Origin: Bugulina stolonifera
Taxonomy: Eukaryota; Bryozoa; Gymnolaemata; Cheilostomatida; Bugulidae
Direction: 5' to 3'
Assembly: GCA_935421135.1 (NCBI GenBank)
Contig: OW285190.1
Location: forward strand, 4,960,001-5,024,000
Length of the DNA: 64,000 nucleotides
Part shown: piece by piece, positions 1 through 10,907 of the stretch
How the letters are laid out: every line of letters starts with the position of its first letter
How positions within the stretch are numbered: position 1 is the first letter of the stretch
The notes under the pieces: model-generated
The model's database searches: none
The model's input: the letters and a program-made list of their open reading frames with translations, nothing else
What the model was told of the DNA's origin: nothing
Translations under genes and position numbers: made by a program

Positions 1-210
1 AAAAGTGGTACTTACTTATTACAGCGATTGCTGTCAGTATCAATAAGTATCTTTCACCCATATTAACTAGCAAAGGATCTGCTCGACAGTACTTCCTTTT
101 GCTTTTTTAATTTAAAAACTTTCCGCATCCACCCTAGCGGTAGCGCGCGACACTAGCTGGACAACTATTTAAATTCTCAGAATATTTTTAACATGTAGTT
201 TTGTTTTGTT

Positions 211-546
211 TTGTTACTGTCGAGCCACTTGGCCATCCTATTTAACGGACCTCAGAAGTTTGAAACTCGTATGAGCGACAGGAGCTGGGCTCTGAGTGGA
301 AGAGGTCACCTACCACAACAGGAGTGCAAGGTCAGTGACCACTACATCAATCTGCCACCCCAATGTGGTCACATACCCCGCCAGAATCTGGCTTCTCTTT
401 GCGAATCAGGGCAGAGGTGGATCTTTAACGTGCGTGTTTTTGATGTAAACACTACACGGGACCTCTTGTATTATTTATACGCCCTGATCCGAACAGGTGC
501 AGCTAGGGTGAAAGACTTGCTGAAGGCTGCACTGATACCAATATAA
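211..546 (+). CDS. Hypothetical ORF or exon, unknown function
   Basis: An open frame of up to 111 codons with mixed, non-repetitive composition and higher GC than its flanks. It opens at a TTG; the first ATG in frame is at 271. No known domain is recognised. A good splice donor (aag|gtcagt) lies at about 330 in phase 0, which is also the phase of the exon starting at 756, so residues from the ATG to 329 could be an upstream exon of that gene. Equally it could be a chance frame or a transposon scrap. Low confidence. Confidence 0.25.
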   Translation: MLLSSHLAILFNGPQKFETRMSDRSWALSGRGHLPQQECKVSDHYINLPPQCGHIPRQNLASLCESGQRWIFNVRVFDVNTTRDLLYYLYALIRTGAARVKDLLKAALIPI

Positions 547-755
547 TGAATATAAAAACAAAAACTTTGAATATGCTACAATGTAGTTACTAAATTGAAT
601 GTACATTGCAACAACGGACAGTATATTCTTACATAAGGCTCCTCATACCATAGTCCAGCTCATGTTTTATAGTTTCCCTGATTAATGTGAGTATTATTAA
701 ATGATATTCATTTGCTGATGTGTGACAAAGCAGTCCACTGTTATCTACATAATAG

Positions 756-1205
756 AAAGAGAGCGAAGAGACAATTGAAAGTGAAATCAAAGTGATGGTA
801 GATGCAGAAATGAAATCCTTGATGGAATGCGTTAAAAAAATTATCGGTGATTCAGACAGACATCCCTATGACATAGGGTAAGTACAAATTCTTAATACAG
901 CATAATATGCTATGCCACCGTTTAGAAAAGTGGTTATGTCCCATTATACCTACATATACACTGCATATGTATGCACATCATGTATATCAATAGCACAGCA
1001 AAGTGCATGATCACTGTAACATGCAATATACATGTGCATGTACGTGTATGCGCAGACTTCTAACGTAGCAGTGCATGGGACACGTTCAGCAATATTTCAG
1101 TCAGAGCTCTAAGAATTTCTTTATACTTCTATGCTTCTGTTTCTTTTCAGACCAACAAATGTTAATCAGGTGGAGTTCCAATTGAATTTACTCTCTTCTA
1201 AGTAA
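756..1205 (+). CDS. Last two exons of an unknown gene (partial)
   Basis: Two exons join in frame. The first runs 756-877, with acceptor ...aatag before it and donor ggtaagt after it. The second runs 1151-1205, after the pyrimidine-rich acceptor ttcttttcag, and ends at TAA 1203-1205. The split glycine codon (GG|A) is restored exactly. The first exon encodes about 40 residues of charged, probably helical sequence (ESEIKVMVDAEMKSLMECVK), and the second adds a short tail ending in LLSSK. The 273-nt intron is ordinary for this genome. The 5' part of the gene is uncertain and may lie around 271-329 or outside the window. No family is recognised. Confidence 0.5.
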
Positions 1206-1754
1206 TAACGATTGTCAGGATCAAACTGAATGTGGTATAACCAGTATTACCAACTTCATTCCAATATTTAAAGTTTTACATAAATCATACATTTTCATGT
1301 AGTAGCTATGTAATATAGGTAATTGTTTTTCAAAATGTGCAACAAAACTTCATATAGTATAAGCAGTTTGTCTGTTGTACATTGTAAGATAAATTTAGGC
1401 TAGTGCTGCACAATGTTCCGATTTCAAACAATGTTTGCGGTGTACAACCTGTCGGCGTGAGATATTATCTTTTTAAGTTGTTTCGAACAGTGTCGCTTTG
1501 TCGACATTTCGTGCCCAAACGATATGAATATGGTTCAATGTTATCGAAGCAGTATCATGCCAGTATTCGGTTGATATTCATCCATTCTAATAGTTTTGTT
1601 AACTTCCTGTAAAACTAGGTTGCATGCTTTTGTGTTTTCGGTTTCACATACACTGCCAGCGAGGCATAGTAGATATACGGTGATTGCCAGGCCGTTGATG
1701 TCGTAGAGGTAATAATAAAAATAATAAGTACATGTACATGTGCATGTGCATGTA
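1206..1754. other. Gene-free stretch
   Basis: AT-rich sequence downstream of the terminal exon. It ends in a short alternating acatgtacatgtgcatgtgcatg run at about 1729-1754, immediately before the Tc1-like fold-back. No convincing exon or structured element is seen. Confidence 0.5.
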
Positions 1755-2777
1755 CAGTCTCTGCAAAAAGTCTGGAATATTATGCTTCCGCATAGCAAAT
1801 AAGTGATATCTTTGAATTTGATAAATAATCAAAGAATATTAGGATTTTTGGTCAATTTTTTTGTTAGTATTCATCACAAGCGTTTCATAAGAACATATAC
1901 TGAAAGAATTTGGAGTATTTTAAATACTTAGTGGGGTAACTCCTGTTGGCAATGACTCCCTCGATTCTTCTCGGCATCAATTTTACAAGGGTTTGGTAGT
2001 ACTCAAATGTAATCTGTGACACTCAAGCATTTTCAATTTTTGTTTTGAGGTCTTCATTTGATGATGGGTTGTGCTTAGCAATTCTGTTTTTAAAATTGTC
2101 CAACAGTTCTCAATGACATTAAAATCGGGCTCGTTTCCGGGCCAATCCAGTAGATCAATTTTTTCGTTGTTCAACCATGTTTTCACCACCTTAGCCGTAT
2201 GAACTCGTGCTCCACCCGGCTGGAAGACACTGTAGTCTAAAATGGTCATAAATGGCATCAACCTAGTCTACAGAACCTCTAAATAAATTTTTGCTGTTTT
2301 AGTAGTCTTTTATAGCATTATCTACAGTGCACCTCTTCCTTTAGCAGCCATGCATCCCCAGACCACGCTGCTCTGAAACTCTTTATACTGCCTACGGTGA
2401 ATTTAGAGTTGTATCTTTGAGAACTGTTGGACAATTTCAAAAAGACAATGTTGCCAAGCACAACCCATCATCAAACCAAGACCTCAAAGAAAAATTAAGA
2501 ATGTTTGAGTATTAAAAATTACACCCGAGTACAACCAAACCCTCGTAAAATCGATGCCGAGAAAAATCGAGGGAGTCATTGCAAACAAGGGTTACCCCAC
2601 TAAATATTTAAAATAATTCAAATTTTTTCAGTATATGTTGTTATGAGACACTTGTGATGAATACTAACAAATAAACTGACCAAAAATCCTATTACTCTTT
2701 GACTATTTATCAAAATTCAAAGATATCACTTATTTGCTATGCGGAAGCATAATATTCCAGACTTCTTGCCGGGACTG
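1755..2777. mobile_element. Tc1-like fold-back element (decayed), TA target site
   Basis: The element is bounded by TA dinucleotides (1753-1754 and 2778-2779) and ends in CAGT...ACTG, as in Tc1/mariner elements. Its two arms, about 1755-2120 and about 2415-2777, are inverted copies of each other over roughly 360 bp, far longer than an ordinary TIR. Both arms contain the same 3' end of a Tc1-type transposase gene, so the element is two transposase 3' halves head to head around a short centre. Neither arm can encode a whole transposase. Confidence 0.8.
1983..2261 (-). pseudogene. Tc1-like transposase C-terminal remnant
   Basis: A 92-codon minus-strand frame resembles the C-terminal half of Tc1 transposase: a VHTAKVVKTWL stretch, then LLDWPGNEPDFNVIENCW, the conserved region around the last catalytic residue of the DDE/D domain. 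The preceding conserved aspartate block reads FQPGGA instead of the family's usual QDNA-like form, so a catalytic aspartate appears lost. The N-terminal DNA-binding half is absent. A second, frame-broken copy of the same C-terminus lies in inverted orientation at about 2415-2520. Transposition in cis is not possible. Confidence 0.75.
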
Positions 2778-2779
2778 TA

Positions 2780-3176
2780 AATAAATTAACAGATGACGTG
2801 TCATTCCATATCACCTGTACTTGATCATGTCATATTCTAGTGTTTGCATACTAGTGTTTTTTTCATGAACAGAGAGCTAGAATATAGAATAGTACATGTA
2901 TATGTAGACTGACATTATAGCCTTAGCACTTACTAGTAACCTCCTCCTATTGGGAGGACATGGACCCTTCCATGCATAGACATTATTATTGTAATAGCCT
3001 ACAATACCTGACTGCAATAGCATACAATCAATCTATTGTATTGGTGCATGTGCTTATCATTATCCAATTGCACTTGTCGGACATGTTAGCAGTTAGGTAA
3101 TCACTTAGCACATTCTAGAATGTACTTTTGTAGGCCGCTCGGCTACCTAGCTATAAATAGGCTTAATATTGGTATT
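2780..3176. other. Gene-free stretch
   Basis: AT-rich sequence between the Tc1 fold-back and the chimeric LTR pair. No exon or repeat structure stands out. Confidence 0.4.
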
Positions 3177-3180
3177 ATAT

Positions 3181-3765
3181 TGTAATGGTTTTTGGGTTTT
3201 AGTACTGTCGTCCTGAGACGACTCCCGAGTCTAAAGTGAAGTGCCCATGAGTGGTGCTAGGCCTTCTCATTACATGCAAGATTAACAGGTACTAGTAGTC
3301 AAATAACTACCAAAGACGGCTCATATGATCCTGAGTCAATGCTTGTATGCTATACTGAGAAAGAGAGTGATCCGACCTAGTAGGCAGTTCGTGTTGCAAG
3401 GTAGAAGACCTTAACAATTAGAATGACCTAGCTACAAAGTGAAAGTCTCTGTATATAAGTATAGATGTGTCTTTATTGGGATCCAAGCATGAACTGAGAC
3501 AACAAATAGAAAAACAATGCCCTTTGTAATATAGCAATAGAGCTTCCGCAGGAAGTTCCGGTGCGAGGCCGACGCAGTGTCGTCCGGAAATAGCACAACA
3601 ACATAACTAAGACATGCATAACAGTATTAGAACAGTATGTTGCAATCAAAGCAAGTTTGATGCAATGTCTATTAATAAGCATTAACCCTCGCAGAAGAAC
3701 ATGAGGGCACAAGTAACGACGGTACAAAGTAAATCCCGGAATATGCGTCATGGAAAAATACAGCA
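3181..3765 (-). mobile_element. Diverged LTR, family A type (partial)
   Basis: It starts TGTAATGG directly after an ATAT tetranucleotide (3177-3180), as the other family A LTRs do in minus orientation, and follows their consensus through the gtcgtcc..gacgac, gagtgatccgacctagtagg and cttccg..gtccgg blocks. The outer U3 end is missing: similarity fades after about 3610, and the sequence then passes into a family C-like LTR in the opposite orientation. The junction coordinate is approximate. Confidence 0.6.
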
Positions 3766-4301
3766 AAGCCAGACACTTTTCACAGGAAGCTTATTATGTA
3801 TAAAAGCCAGCACATTTCTTGTATCAAATCAGTTGTTGATTGTACTCTAATAAAGCAACATCTCCTAACTCAACCTAGACGAGTCTAACTCTTGCAGGCA
3901 GGTAGCTCCACCCACAGGTCTTCTTACACCTAAGCGGCCGAGCTCATCCTCATACTTGTTTAAGCACTCTTTCTACACACCTTGTGAGTTTTACATCATC
4001 AGACTTTAGCCGATCCCGAATTCCTTATGAATCTAGCGTCAGGTCTAAGCCCTTAGATCACTACTACTTCTTTCTACACTCCTTTGGAGTATAAACCTAC
4101 AGACATACGTCGACCCTGGACTCTTCCATGAGTCTCAGCCTCGGCCTACATCTTTATCAACAATCATAGAGCCTAACTAACTGTTCACTCTTTGTGTAAT
4201 GTGTGGAAGTTACCTTGGTCATCCTCTATGAACGACCAAGCTCTTCCTGTACCCGTGCCATATCGGCACTCATACGTAACCCTATAAAGCATAACATTAC
4301 A
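3766..4301 (+). mobile_element. LTR, family C type (5'-truncated)
   Basis: It matches the 3' part of the family C LTRs at 41381-42378 and 45906-46914: a TATA-like tataaaagcc, aataaagcaacatctcc about 50 bp later, the gcaggcaggtagctccaccc block, and the ending acattaca at 4301. The U3 start is missing at the junction with the family A fragment. No internal retroelement sequence follows. Confidence 0.65.
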
Positions 4302-5589
4302 ATGCATGTAGAATATTCTCATTTTCAAGAGCAATGTGTGTTAAGTAAAGAAATATCGCTGCACCTTTTTGTACTATCTGGCACTGGTTTACATGTTTAA
4401 ATATCACATGGAGCAATAATATCAAATAAAAATTTTTAGTTGCAGCTGCCGTAAACAACCAACAAAAATTACTCATTTTTCATTTTAAGACAATGTTCAA
4501 TCCTACATATTGTATGAATGTGGCGTTGTCTACTTTTATGATCGAGGACAAATTCTCAAAGGATTTGCGTCATTTTGGAGACATCCTATAGAGTTGTCTT
4601 CTCTATGAAACTACAGAAACATCCATCAAAAGTTCACAGGCCCAAGGTTGTCAACAGAAGTGCTAGCAGGAACTGTTTATGAATTTGAATTTCACAGTGT
4701 TAAAGTGGCATGTCATGTGGTTATTATAGTGTTAGAGTAGATGTGACCGGTTTGTTGAATACGCATGTACAATATAACAATTAGGCATGTTGAGTGGTAG
4801 ATGGCAAGTCCTATAGCAATATTTGCCTGCTTAGCTGTCGTATAACTTCTGCTGATTTCAATTGTGTTGGCCAGCGTAAAGGGCAAAATTTATGCGAATC
4901 GCACAAATTTTGCGTTTTGCGATTACTGATATTGAAATTTTGCGAAATCGCATGTTTATTGCATGTTATAAATTTTTAACGTTACAAAATGCGAATCGAG
5001 TGTTGATTGGCTACAGCTAACTTAAGAAGCTTTGACAAGGTGCTAGCAGTTGAATTTAGCTTTTGGGATAATAAAATAAAACCGTTAAATGAATTAAAAT
5101 CAATTTAATATTTAATTTAAATTTGTGCTATATTCTACTGACCGTGGACGAAAGCTGTATATAGCTATGTTGTTTAAATTGATCCAACAAAAGACCAGCA
5201 CTGTGAGAGAAGTTCAATCCTTATTGTAAACACAGGGGAATAAAAATAAATCGATATTCAAGCTATCATGTGCATCCTAAACCACAAATTCAAGTCAAGC
5301 CTCTCAGGTGCTCGCTACGTATAGGTAACATTTAGTTGAACTTAGTTTTCACCGAGCAGAAATATTTCAACCAGCGTGTACCAATATATTGCTAAAATGG
5401 TAAATGTTTTAATTTAAGCTACAATATGAAGGGGCTATTCCTAAAGAGATTGAATGTAAATGTATCACAACCCCTAATTATCATTTTGTGGGTCCACGAG
5501 CTACATTAATTCCTTAGATTTATCTACTCTTGCCTTTAGTTGAATTAATGAGTAGACAACCTCTTTGTTTGTAATAAAAACGCAACTTC
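4302..5589. other. Gene-free stretch with AT-rich palindromic patch
   Basis: No supportable gene. Around 4870-4995 there is a patch of repeated gcgaatcgc/gcgaaatcgc and aaattttgcg words in both orientations, possibly a small degraded inverted-repeat element. The remainder is plain AT-rich sequence. Confidence 0.35.
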
Positions 5590-6110
5590 TGTGTAGCACC
5601 TAACAACGTTGTCCGTCTTTTAACTTGCGATATTTGCAGAAGTTGTGCATCCATGTAGCATACCCTTTAGAGCTGGTTCGGACTGTAGTTGATCGCTGAG
5701 TTGGTCCTAATCCACTCTAACGACTCTTCTGTCTCTGATCAGGTCTTCACGTAGTGTACCATACTCACAATAATCAGCTTGCCGGCACAGACATTTATAA
5801 ATATATCCATGCCATCTCCATTTTGAACAAGTCTGTTAAATTTGGGTCTTTCGACAATAATATTGGTTCATACACCAAAATACGGGTCGAAGGCTCTTAA
5901 GACATTGTCATGCGTATCTTCGGGGATACTCCTTGACAGAATAATATCTTCGGCTTGTTCTCCAAGAGAATATTCTAAGGTGTTTATCTGCTCTCTATCA
6001 GGATATTGATTAATCCTACTGGCTTCTTGGTGTCTCAGTCATCTGGTTCTTCATCTAGTCCACTTGCCAGGATAAGAGAAATCAAAGTTATACGGTGGAT
6101 TTACCAAACC
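5590..6110 (-). pseudogene. Decayed gypsy-type gag fragment
   Basis: Read on the minus strand, this stretch gives interrupted peptides typical of Ty3/gypsy Gag of the K02A2.6-like group: an NTLEYSLGEQAEDI block, then a variant of the F.P..NIIVERPKFN region, then a degraded match to the IRDRIV region. Several stops and frame changes interrupt it. It belongs to a different retroelement from the plus-strand ORF relic that follows, so two dead elements abut here. Identification rests on motif recall and was not confirmed by a search. Confidence 0.5.
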
Positions 6111-6179
6111 TTCAGATGCAGCAAAGAACTCCAAAAGAAACCCAAACCAGTCCAGTGGGTGACTTGTCACGTAGAGAAT

Positions 6180-7975
6180 CGCTAGGCAATACAGTTTAAG
6201 TCCGCGGATTACAAATCAAAACAGAACAGTTCGTGCTGAGTCAAACAACGGACCTACCTCTGGGCCTTTCAAAAGAAGTCCAAATATCAAATCCCTGAAT
6301 GGACTTAAACGCTCAAAGCATCAGGTGATCAGTTTGATAGAGACGTTCCCAGAGGAAAAGGAACAGTTTATATCCCCTACAGTTCATATTATGCAAAAAG
6401 CAAAATGCTCTTCGTTGGAATCCAGCAATACTGAATAAAATTGGCTGAAAAGAAAGATTGCCAAAGAATCAAACTCCCAGAATGCAGGAGAAGAGCAATC
6501 CAAGGCAAACAATGATGCATTCCCGTGCTTAGACAAAGGGTTATACAAAGCAGTTACTGCGGGATCACTGTCAATTCAAAGACAACGTGCTCTTTCCTCA
6601 GCCAGTATAAGCACCATGGCCCCACAACGAGTGGTTCTTTCTTGTCCTACCCTCAGTAACATTACACGTACCATTTCTGCTCTTCAGCCGACTGTACGTG
6701 TATCAGCGTTACCTTCTGAAGTTATCTCCTCAATTCTCCTCATCATGACCAGTGAAGGTAAGCAATTCCTATACTAAAGGATCCAGATACCACTACACAG
6801 GCAATAGCAGTAATTCATTCTCCACCTGCAGGAATGTCAGACATGAATTCCACTTCCTTCCCTACTTGGCATTGTCCAGTAGGGACAGAAGGAGATTCCT
6901 CTGAACATTCCCAAAGTATTGGACAAGGTTCGGGGGATGGTGAAGGTGCTATAGACGACGTGTATGTTGTAAGTTTCTCACCAATAGCATTGGCCATCCG
7001 ACAGACCTCGACACCCGAAGGAACCCCTCTAGCAACTCCTCCTAAGATTACTGTTACCCTCAGGCTGGCCAGCATTAAACTCCATCGCCTCACCGACAGG
7101 CTACCTGCTACTTTGGCGCAATTTATCCCTGGGTCAATTGAGCTACCCAGAAGGCCCGGGGCGACCTAGCAGCCAAAAGCAACCCAACTTCCAAGTGCAC
7201 CAAGTGCGGCTTCCAAGGCATTGCCAAGAGTCTCCGGATTCACATCTGATTCACATCTGGCAACACTTTGCCAGGTACTACTGTCGGTGTGGATGAAGTT
7301 CAGCCAACCGTGACACCATGGGACAGTATTTCATCAATCGGTCTGCTCTCTATGGGGACCGTCTATTCTTCAAAGATGCAGACAGCTAGGACGCCCTTAT
7401 GGCATGGTGGGGAGTGAAAGACCCAACACCCTTTCTCCAATGCAATACCACCGTGGATGATCAGACGGGGATAAACAAGCCTATGTTTCTGCCTGCAGCA
7501 TGCTCCACCAAGAAGAGCCCCCCCCCCCCCCAAGCGTTGGCGATCTAGCCCTAGCCCTGGTCTCAGTCCATCTCCAGAACCTACACCAGAATCTGCCCGA
7601 GCAAACGCCTCCTCCTCTTCCTCCTTGGATACCTCCACACCAATCTACTCTCCAGCCAGGAGACCAGCTCTCAGCACCTCCACAGTCAAGGCCACTGCAT
7701 TGGACAGATGTGGTCCCCTTCCTACTTGGAAGAAGCATCAGGCTCTCCGCAAGAGCATGCCAGTGTCTCCTAACGCTGCTCCAGAGCTACAGCAGGTTGA
7801 GCCACTTCCAAACCGATCTACCCTAGAAGTCTCACCACACCGCTCTCCTTCCTTGCCAACTACTCCTGCTCACCTGGGTGTACATGTACTTCCTGTACCT
7901 GATGATCCTCCTAGACGTCCTGACTCTCCAATGGACTTGTATATTTGCAACCTTTAACCTTCCACTAGACGTTCT
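6180..7975 (+). pseudogene. Decayed family-A retroelement ORF (Gag C-terminal/zinc-domain region)
   Basis: This is a diverged copy of the second half of the Gag-like ORF at 21387-23396. The alignable landmarks come in the same order: the aagtccgcg..ctacctctg..cctttcaaa block (6200-6280), the P.WHCPVGTE-type motif (6862-6900), TPEGTPLATPP followed by LASIKLHRLTDRLP (7012-7110), the zinc start CTKCGF..I...LRIHI (7197-7245), and a proline/serine-rich tail with EVSPH (7829-7845). Frameshifts and a stop within the zinc domain show it is dead. A run of ten or more C at 7519 interrupts the tail. No LTRs were found immediately around it. A short stretch at 8240-8300 resembles a family C LTR internal block. 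Confidence 0.7.
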
Positions 7976-8693
7976 AGGAACGTCCTAATCACTAGCTTTT
8001 ATTTTCTACTCATCGTTTCAGGAACGTCCTTGTTTTGACAGCATTGCTATAGCTAAGCAAATAAAACATCACAAAACTGTTTAGCTCATCAAATAAAACT
8101 CATTCTTAGTATTCCAACAGTATATTGAACTGTTAGTTTCGATGATTTGATGCCATGATAAGTACAAAAATAGAGGTCATCTCAGGTTAGTGTACAGGGT
8201 AGCATGCAGTCAGCTGCTACCCATGAAATTTGACTATGAAACCTTGTGAGTATAAACCATCGGACCTTAGATCCCGGATGCTATCTCTTATTAAGATGTC
8301 ACCTAGTGACCATCTGCGTCCTTGACACAACGCAACAAAGCTTACTATTTGGTGTCAATTTTCAGCATGTCTACCATGTTGCTCGAACCTGGTCATCAAT
8401 ATTTATGAACAATGGGTTTTTATATCAACACGAGTGCAAACACATTTTCCCTACATATATTAGCTTACACGTCTAGTACATCGCTAATTATAGACGTCTG
8501 TCACCTGGCGAATGTACCTATCGTATATAGCACAGTATAATATGTTATCATGTTGTTTTACTATATACTGTGTTTTTATTATAGTCTGTATCATACATTA
8601 TCATACATCTGTACATGCATGTATAAGTAACATGGATTCTCATGGTTGAACATATTTATCATCTCAAACAAGTCAGATGTACACTGTAGGTTT
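7976..8693. other. Gene-free stretch with an LTR scrap
   Basis: Mostly AT-rich sequence. The segment at about 8240-8300 (tgagtataaaccatcgg..cttag.tcccgg) resembles the U5 part of family C LTRs. No supportable exon. Confidence 0.4.
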
Positions 8694-8698
8694 ACAAC

Positions 8699-9381
8699 CA
8701 GTGGCGGATCCAGGAATGGCGTAAGGGTGGTGCAAAATTGATAGTTGGGTCTGTTCTTAAGGTAAAACTTCAGTTTTCATGCACTTTGTGCCCTGTCACA
8801 CTGCATTGCAGCGTCTCTTCTAGCTGGGGGTTTGGGGGGCGCTGTAAGCCCCCCTGCCAAGCAAAATCCTGGCATTTGTGAGTCCAGGAGGACCTAAGAG
8901 CCAGTTCAGTTCATTCAGTTAAATGAGTTGGTGGCAAGTTGAGTTAGGTTGAATAGTAGTAACTAACTTATAATTGTTTTGTGTTAAAGCAAAACATTAG
9001 ATGATAATAAATAATATATTTGTTCAATAAAAAATATAATTATATAAGCAAAAGGTATAAAAATATTTGTCTTTTTATCTGGACTAGATAAAAAAGTTTC
9101 TTGTGACTAAGATTTGACAATGGTGCTCATTCAACTCCGACTTTTAAATGGCGAAAATAGTTGGAATATTTACATGGATCAAGAAATATGATAACATATC
9201 ACATGTTTTTGAACCCCTATGTGTTACAAAAAATATATTTTTGTGCTAGGTTGACACACACACACATTTGAATAATTAGCAAAAATAATCAACAAAACAA
9301 AAAAATTCAAAAAAAATTTTTTTTTCTGAAATTTTCAGTGGTGCAAATGCACCACTTGCACCACTCCTGGATCCGCCCCTG
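8699..9381. mobile_element. Non-autonomous TIR transposon, 683 bp
   Basis: The left end CAGTGGCGGATCCAGGA and right end TCCTGGATCCGCCCCTG are inverted repeats with one mismatch over 17 bp. A 5-bp direct repeat, acaac, flanks the element (8694-8698 and 9382-9386). The interior is AT-rich, with a GC-rich hairpin-like patch near 8826-8860 and no ORF. Similar ends occur on short elements in many animals. The superfamily is not certain, because hAT would give an 8-bp duplication and only 5 bp match here. Confidence 0.75.
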
Positions 9382-9386
9382 ACAAC

Positions 9387-9988
9387 ATTGTGCTATAAAA
9401 TGATTATTATGCATGTACATGTATATTGCCACTTGTGATTCTAATTATCCATATAGTAAACCATTTCGCTGCTCAGATACCTGTGTATATACATGTATTT
9501 ATGAATGGTAGATACTAATATTACACGTATTTGCAGAAGTATTTGGTCAGCTACTAAATAATTTTGTTATCTACTCACTCAAAGCTGTCTTTGTTTGTTC
9601 GACTAATCTATGGTTATGCTGTATTATTCAATGGCTGGTCATATTATTGAGAAACCCATAGGGTGGCACAAAACATGTAGTTAAGTTTAACAGCCAAATG
9701 ATTGCAGGGAGCTCATGGTTATGGGGCTATTAATAGGGTGAGTGTGGGGCTCCTGATAACTACCTTACACAGGGTCATAATTAAAGAGCCGAAGCTGTTC
9801 ACCTTCTCACCTCACACAGTATGTGGGCAACACCCCTGTAACTTGGGACTTCCTTTTACAGAACAAGGGGAGCTACCCCCCCCCCCTCTTTATGGCACTT
9901 CTATTTGCTTCCACATCCCAACCCAGATTTTTTCAGAGTTTTTATAAAGTGGATACACATGTACATGTACATGTACCACCCACAGTGC
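9387..9988. other. Gene-free stretch
   Basis: Between the 683-bp TIR element and the large TTAA element. Contains an acatgtacatgtacatg run at 9957-9975. No convincing exon. Confidence 0.4.
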
Positions 9989-9992
9989 TTAA

Positions 9993-10239
9993 TAGTAGTA
10001 TAGTCAGTGCACTTCTATACAGACACGCACTCATTGACCCCTGTTTTCAACCAATCACAAGCCGGTATTTCCGATTTTAACCAATCACAGAAGAGCACAA
10101 AAATTTTGCACACGACCTTGCCAAGGTCACCCCAAAACCCCCCCCCCCTTCTGATTGGTCGAAAAAACATTTGCACACTTGACCCCAAACCTGGCCATGA
10201 CCCCTTCCCTCCCTCCTTCCCACCCTCCTCCCCTCCCCC
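9993..10239 (+). repeat. Left terminal inverted repeat of the TTAA element
   Basis: Begins tagtagtatagtcagtgcac after TTAA and ends in a C-rich tract (ccctcctcccctccccc). It contains three ccaatca/gattgg CCAAT-box cores, near 10041, 10080 and 10154, spaced tens of bases apart. Its partner is 15637-15879 in inverse orientation. Confidence 0.85.
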
Positions 10240-10245
10240 TCACAT

Positions 10246-10735
10246 CGGGATAGATTGAAAACACATAGAGGAACATCGAAACACATCGGGAGAGGTCGAA
10301 AACACATTGGGAGAGGTCGAAAACACATTGGGAGAGGTCGAAAACACATCAGGAGAGGTCGAAACACATCGGGGAGCTTCGGAAACACATCGGGGTACAT
10401 CGAATCACATCGGGGGAGCTCGAAAACACATCGGGGGACATCGAATCACATCGGGACACATCGAATCACATCGGGGGAGGTCGAAAACACATCGGGACAC
10501 ATCGGATCACATCGGGAGAGGTCGAAAACACATCGGATCACATCGAATCACATCGGGGGAGGTCGAAAACACATCGGGACACATCGAATCACATCGGGGG
10601 AGGTCGAAAACACATCGGGTCACATCAAATCACATCGGGGGAGGTCGAAAACACATCGGGTTGCATCGGGTTACATCAGAAACACATCGGGTTACATCGG
10701 GATACATCGAATCACATCGGGATGTAATAAATCAG
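10246..10735. repeat. 10-11 bp tandem array with phased CpGs
   Basis: About 490 bp built from short words such as acacatcggg, agaggtcgaaa and acatcgaatc. Almost every word contains TCG, and successive TCGs are 10 or 11 bp apart, close to one helical turn. The array is open in two reading frames only because of its periodicity; the resulting histidine/arginine/glycine-rich ORFs (10255-10740, 10307-10828) are not called as genes. Confidence 0.85.
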
Positions 10736-10740
10736 ACTAA

Positions 10741-10895
10741 AAAAAGGCACATCACTTCTGATTGGACAGAGACTTCCATAAAAGCAAGCATGAGAGAGGA
10801 TTTTTATCATTACCACTCAACCACCTAGTAAAGACTTGCAACTCTGTGGATATTTACTAATTTCTCTGAATAAACATCACTCAACAATTAATATG
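10741..10895 (+). promoter_or_regulatory. Probable promoter and first exon of passenger gene
   Basis: A CCAAT-type box (tgattgg, near 10760) is followed about 20 bp later by a TATA-like ccataaaag. A transcribed leader would then end at a strong donor, aatATG|GTGAGT, at 10895. A second donor with the same ATG|GTGAG form follows an acceptor-like ttccccag at 11961, bounding an 8-nt microexon (11962-11969). These could be alternative leaders for the coding exons starting at 12268. Inference from signals only. Confidence 0.35.
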
Positions 10896-10907
10896 GTGAG
10901 TAAACTT

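Noticed and set aside
10255..10828. ORFs of 161 and 173 codons rich in HIGRGRK/TSGEVE words
   Set aside because: Both come from the 10-11 bp array and run in two frames at once; no splice or start support.
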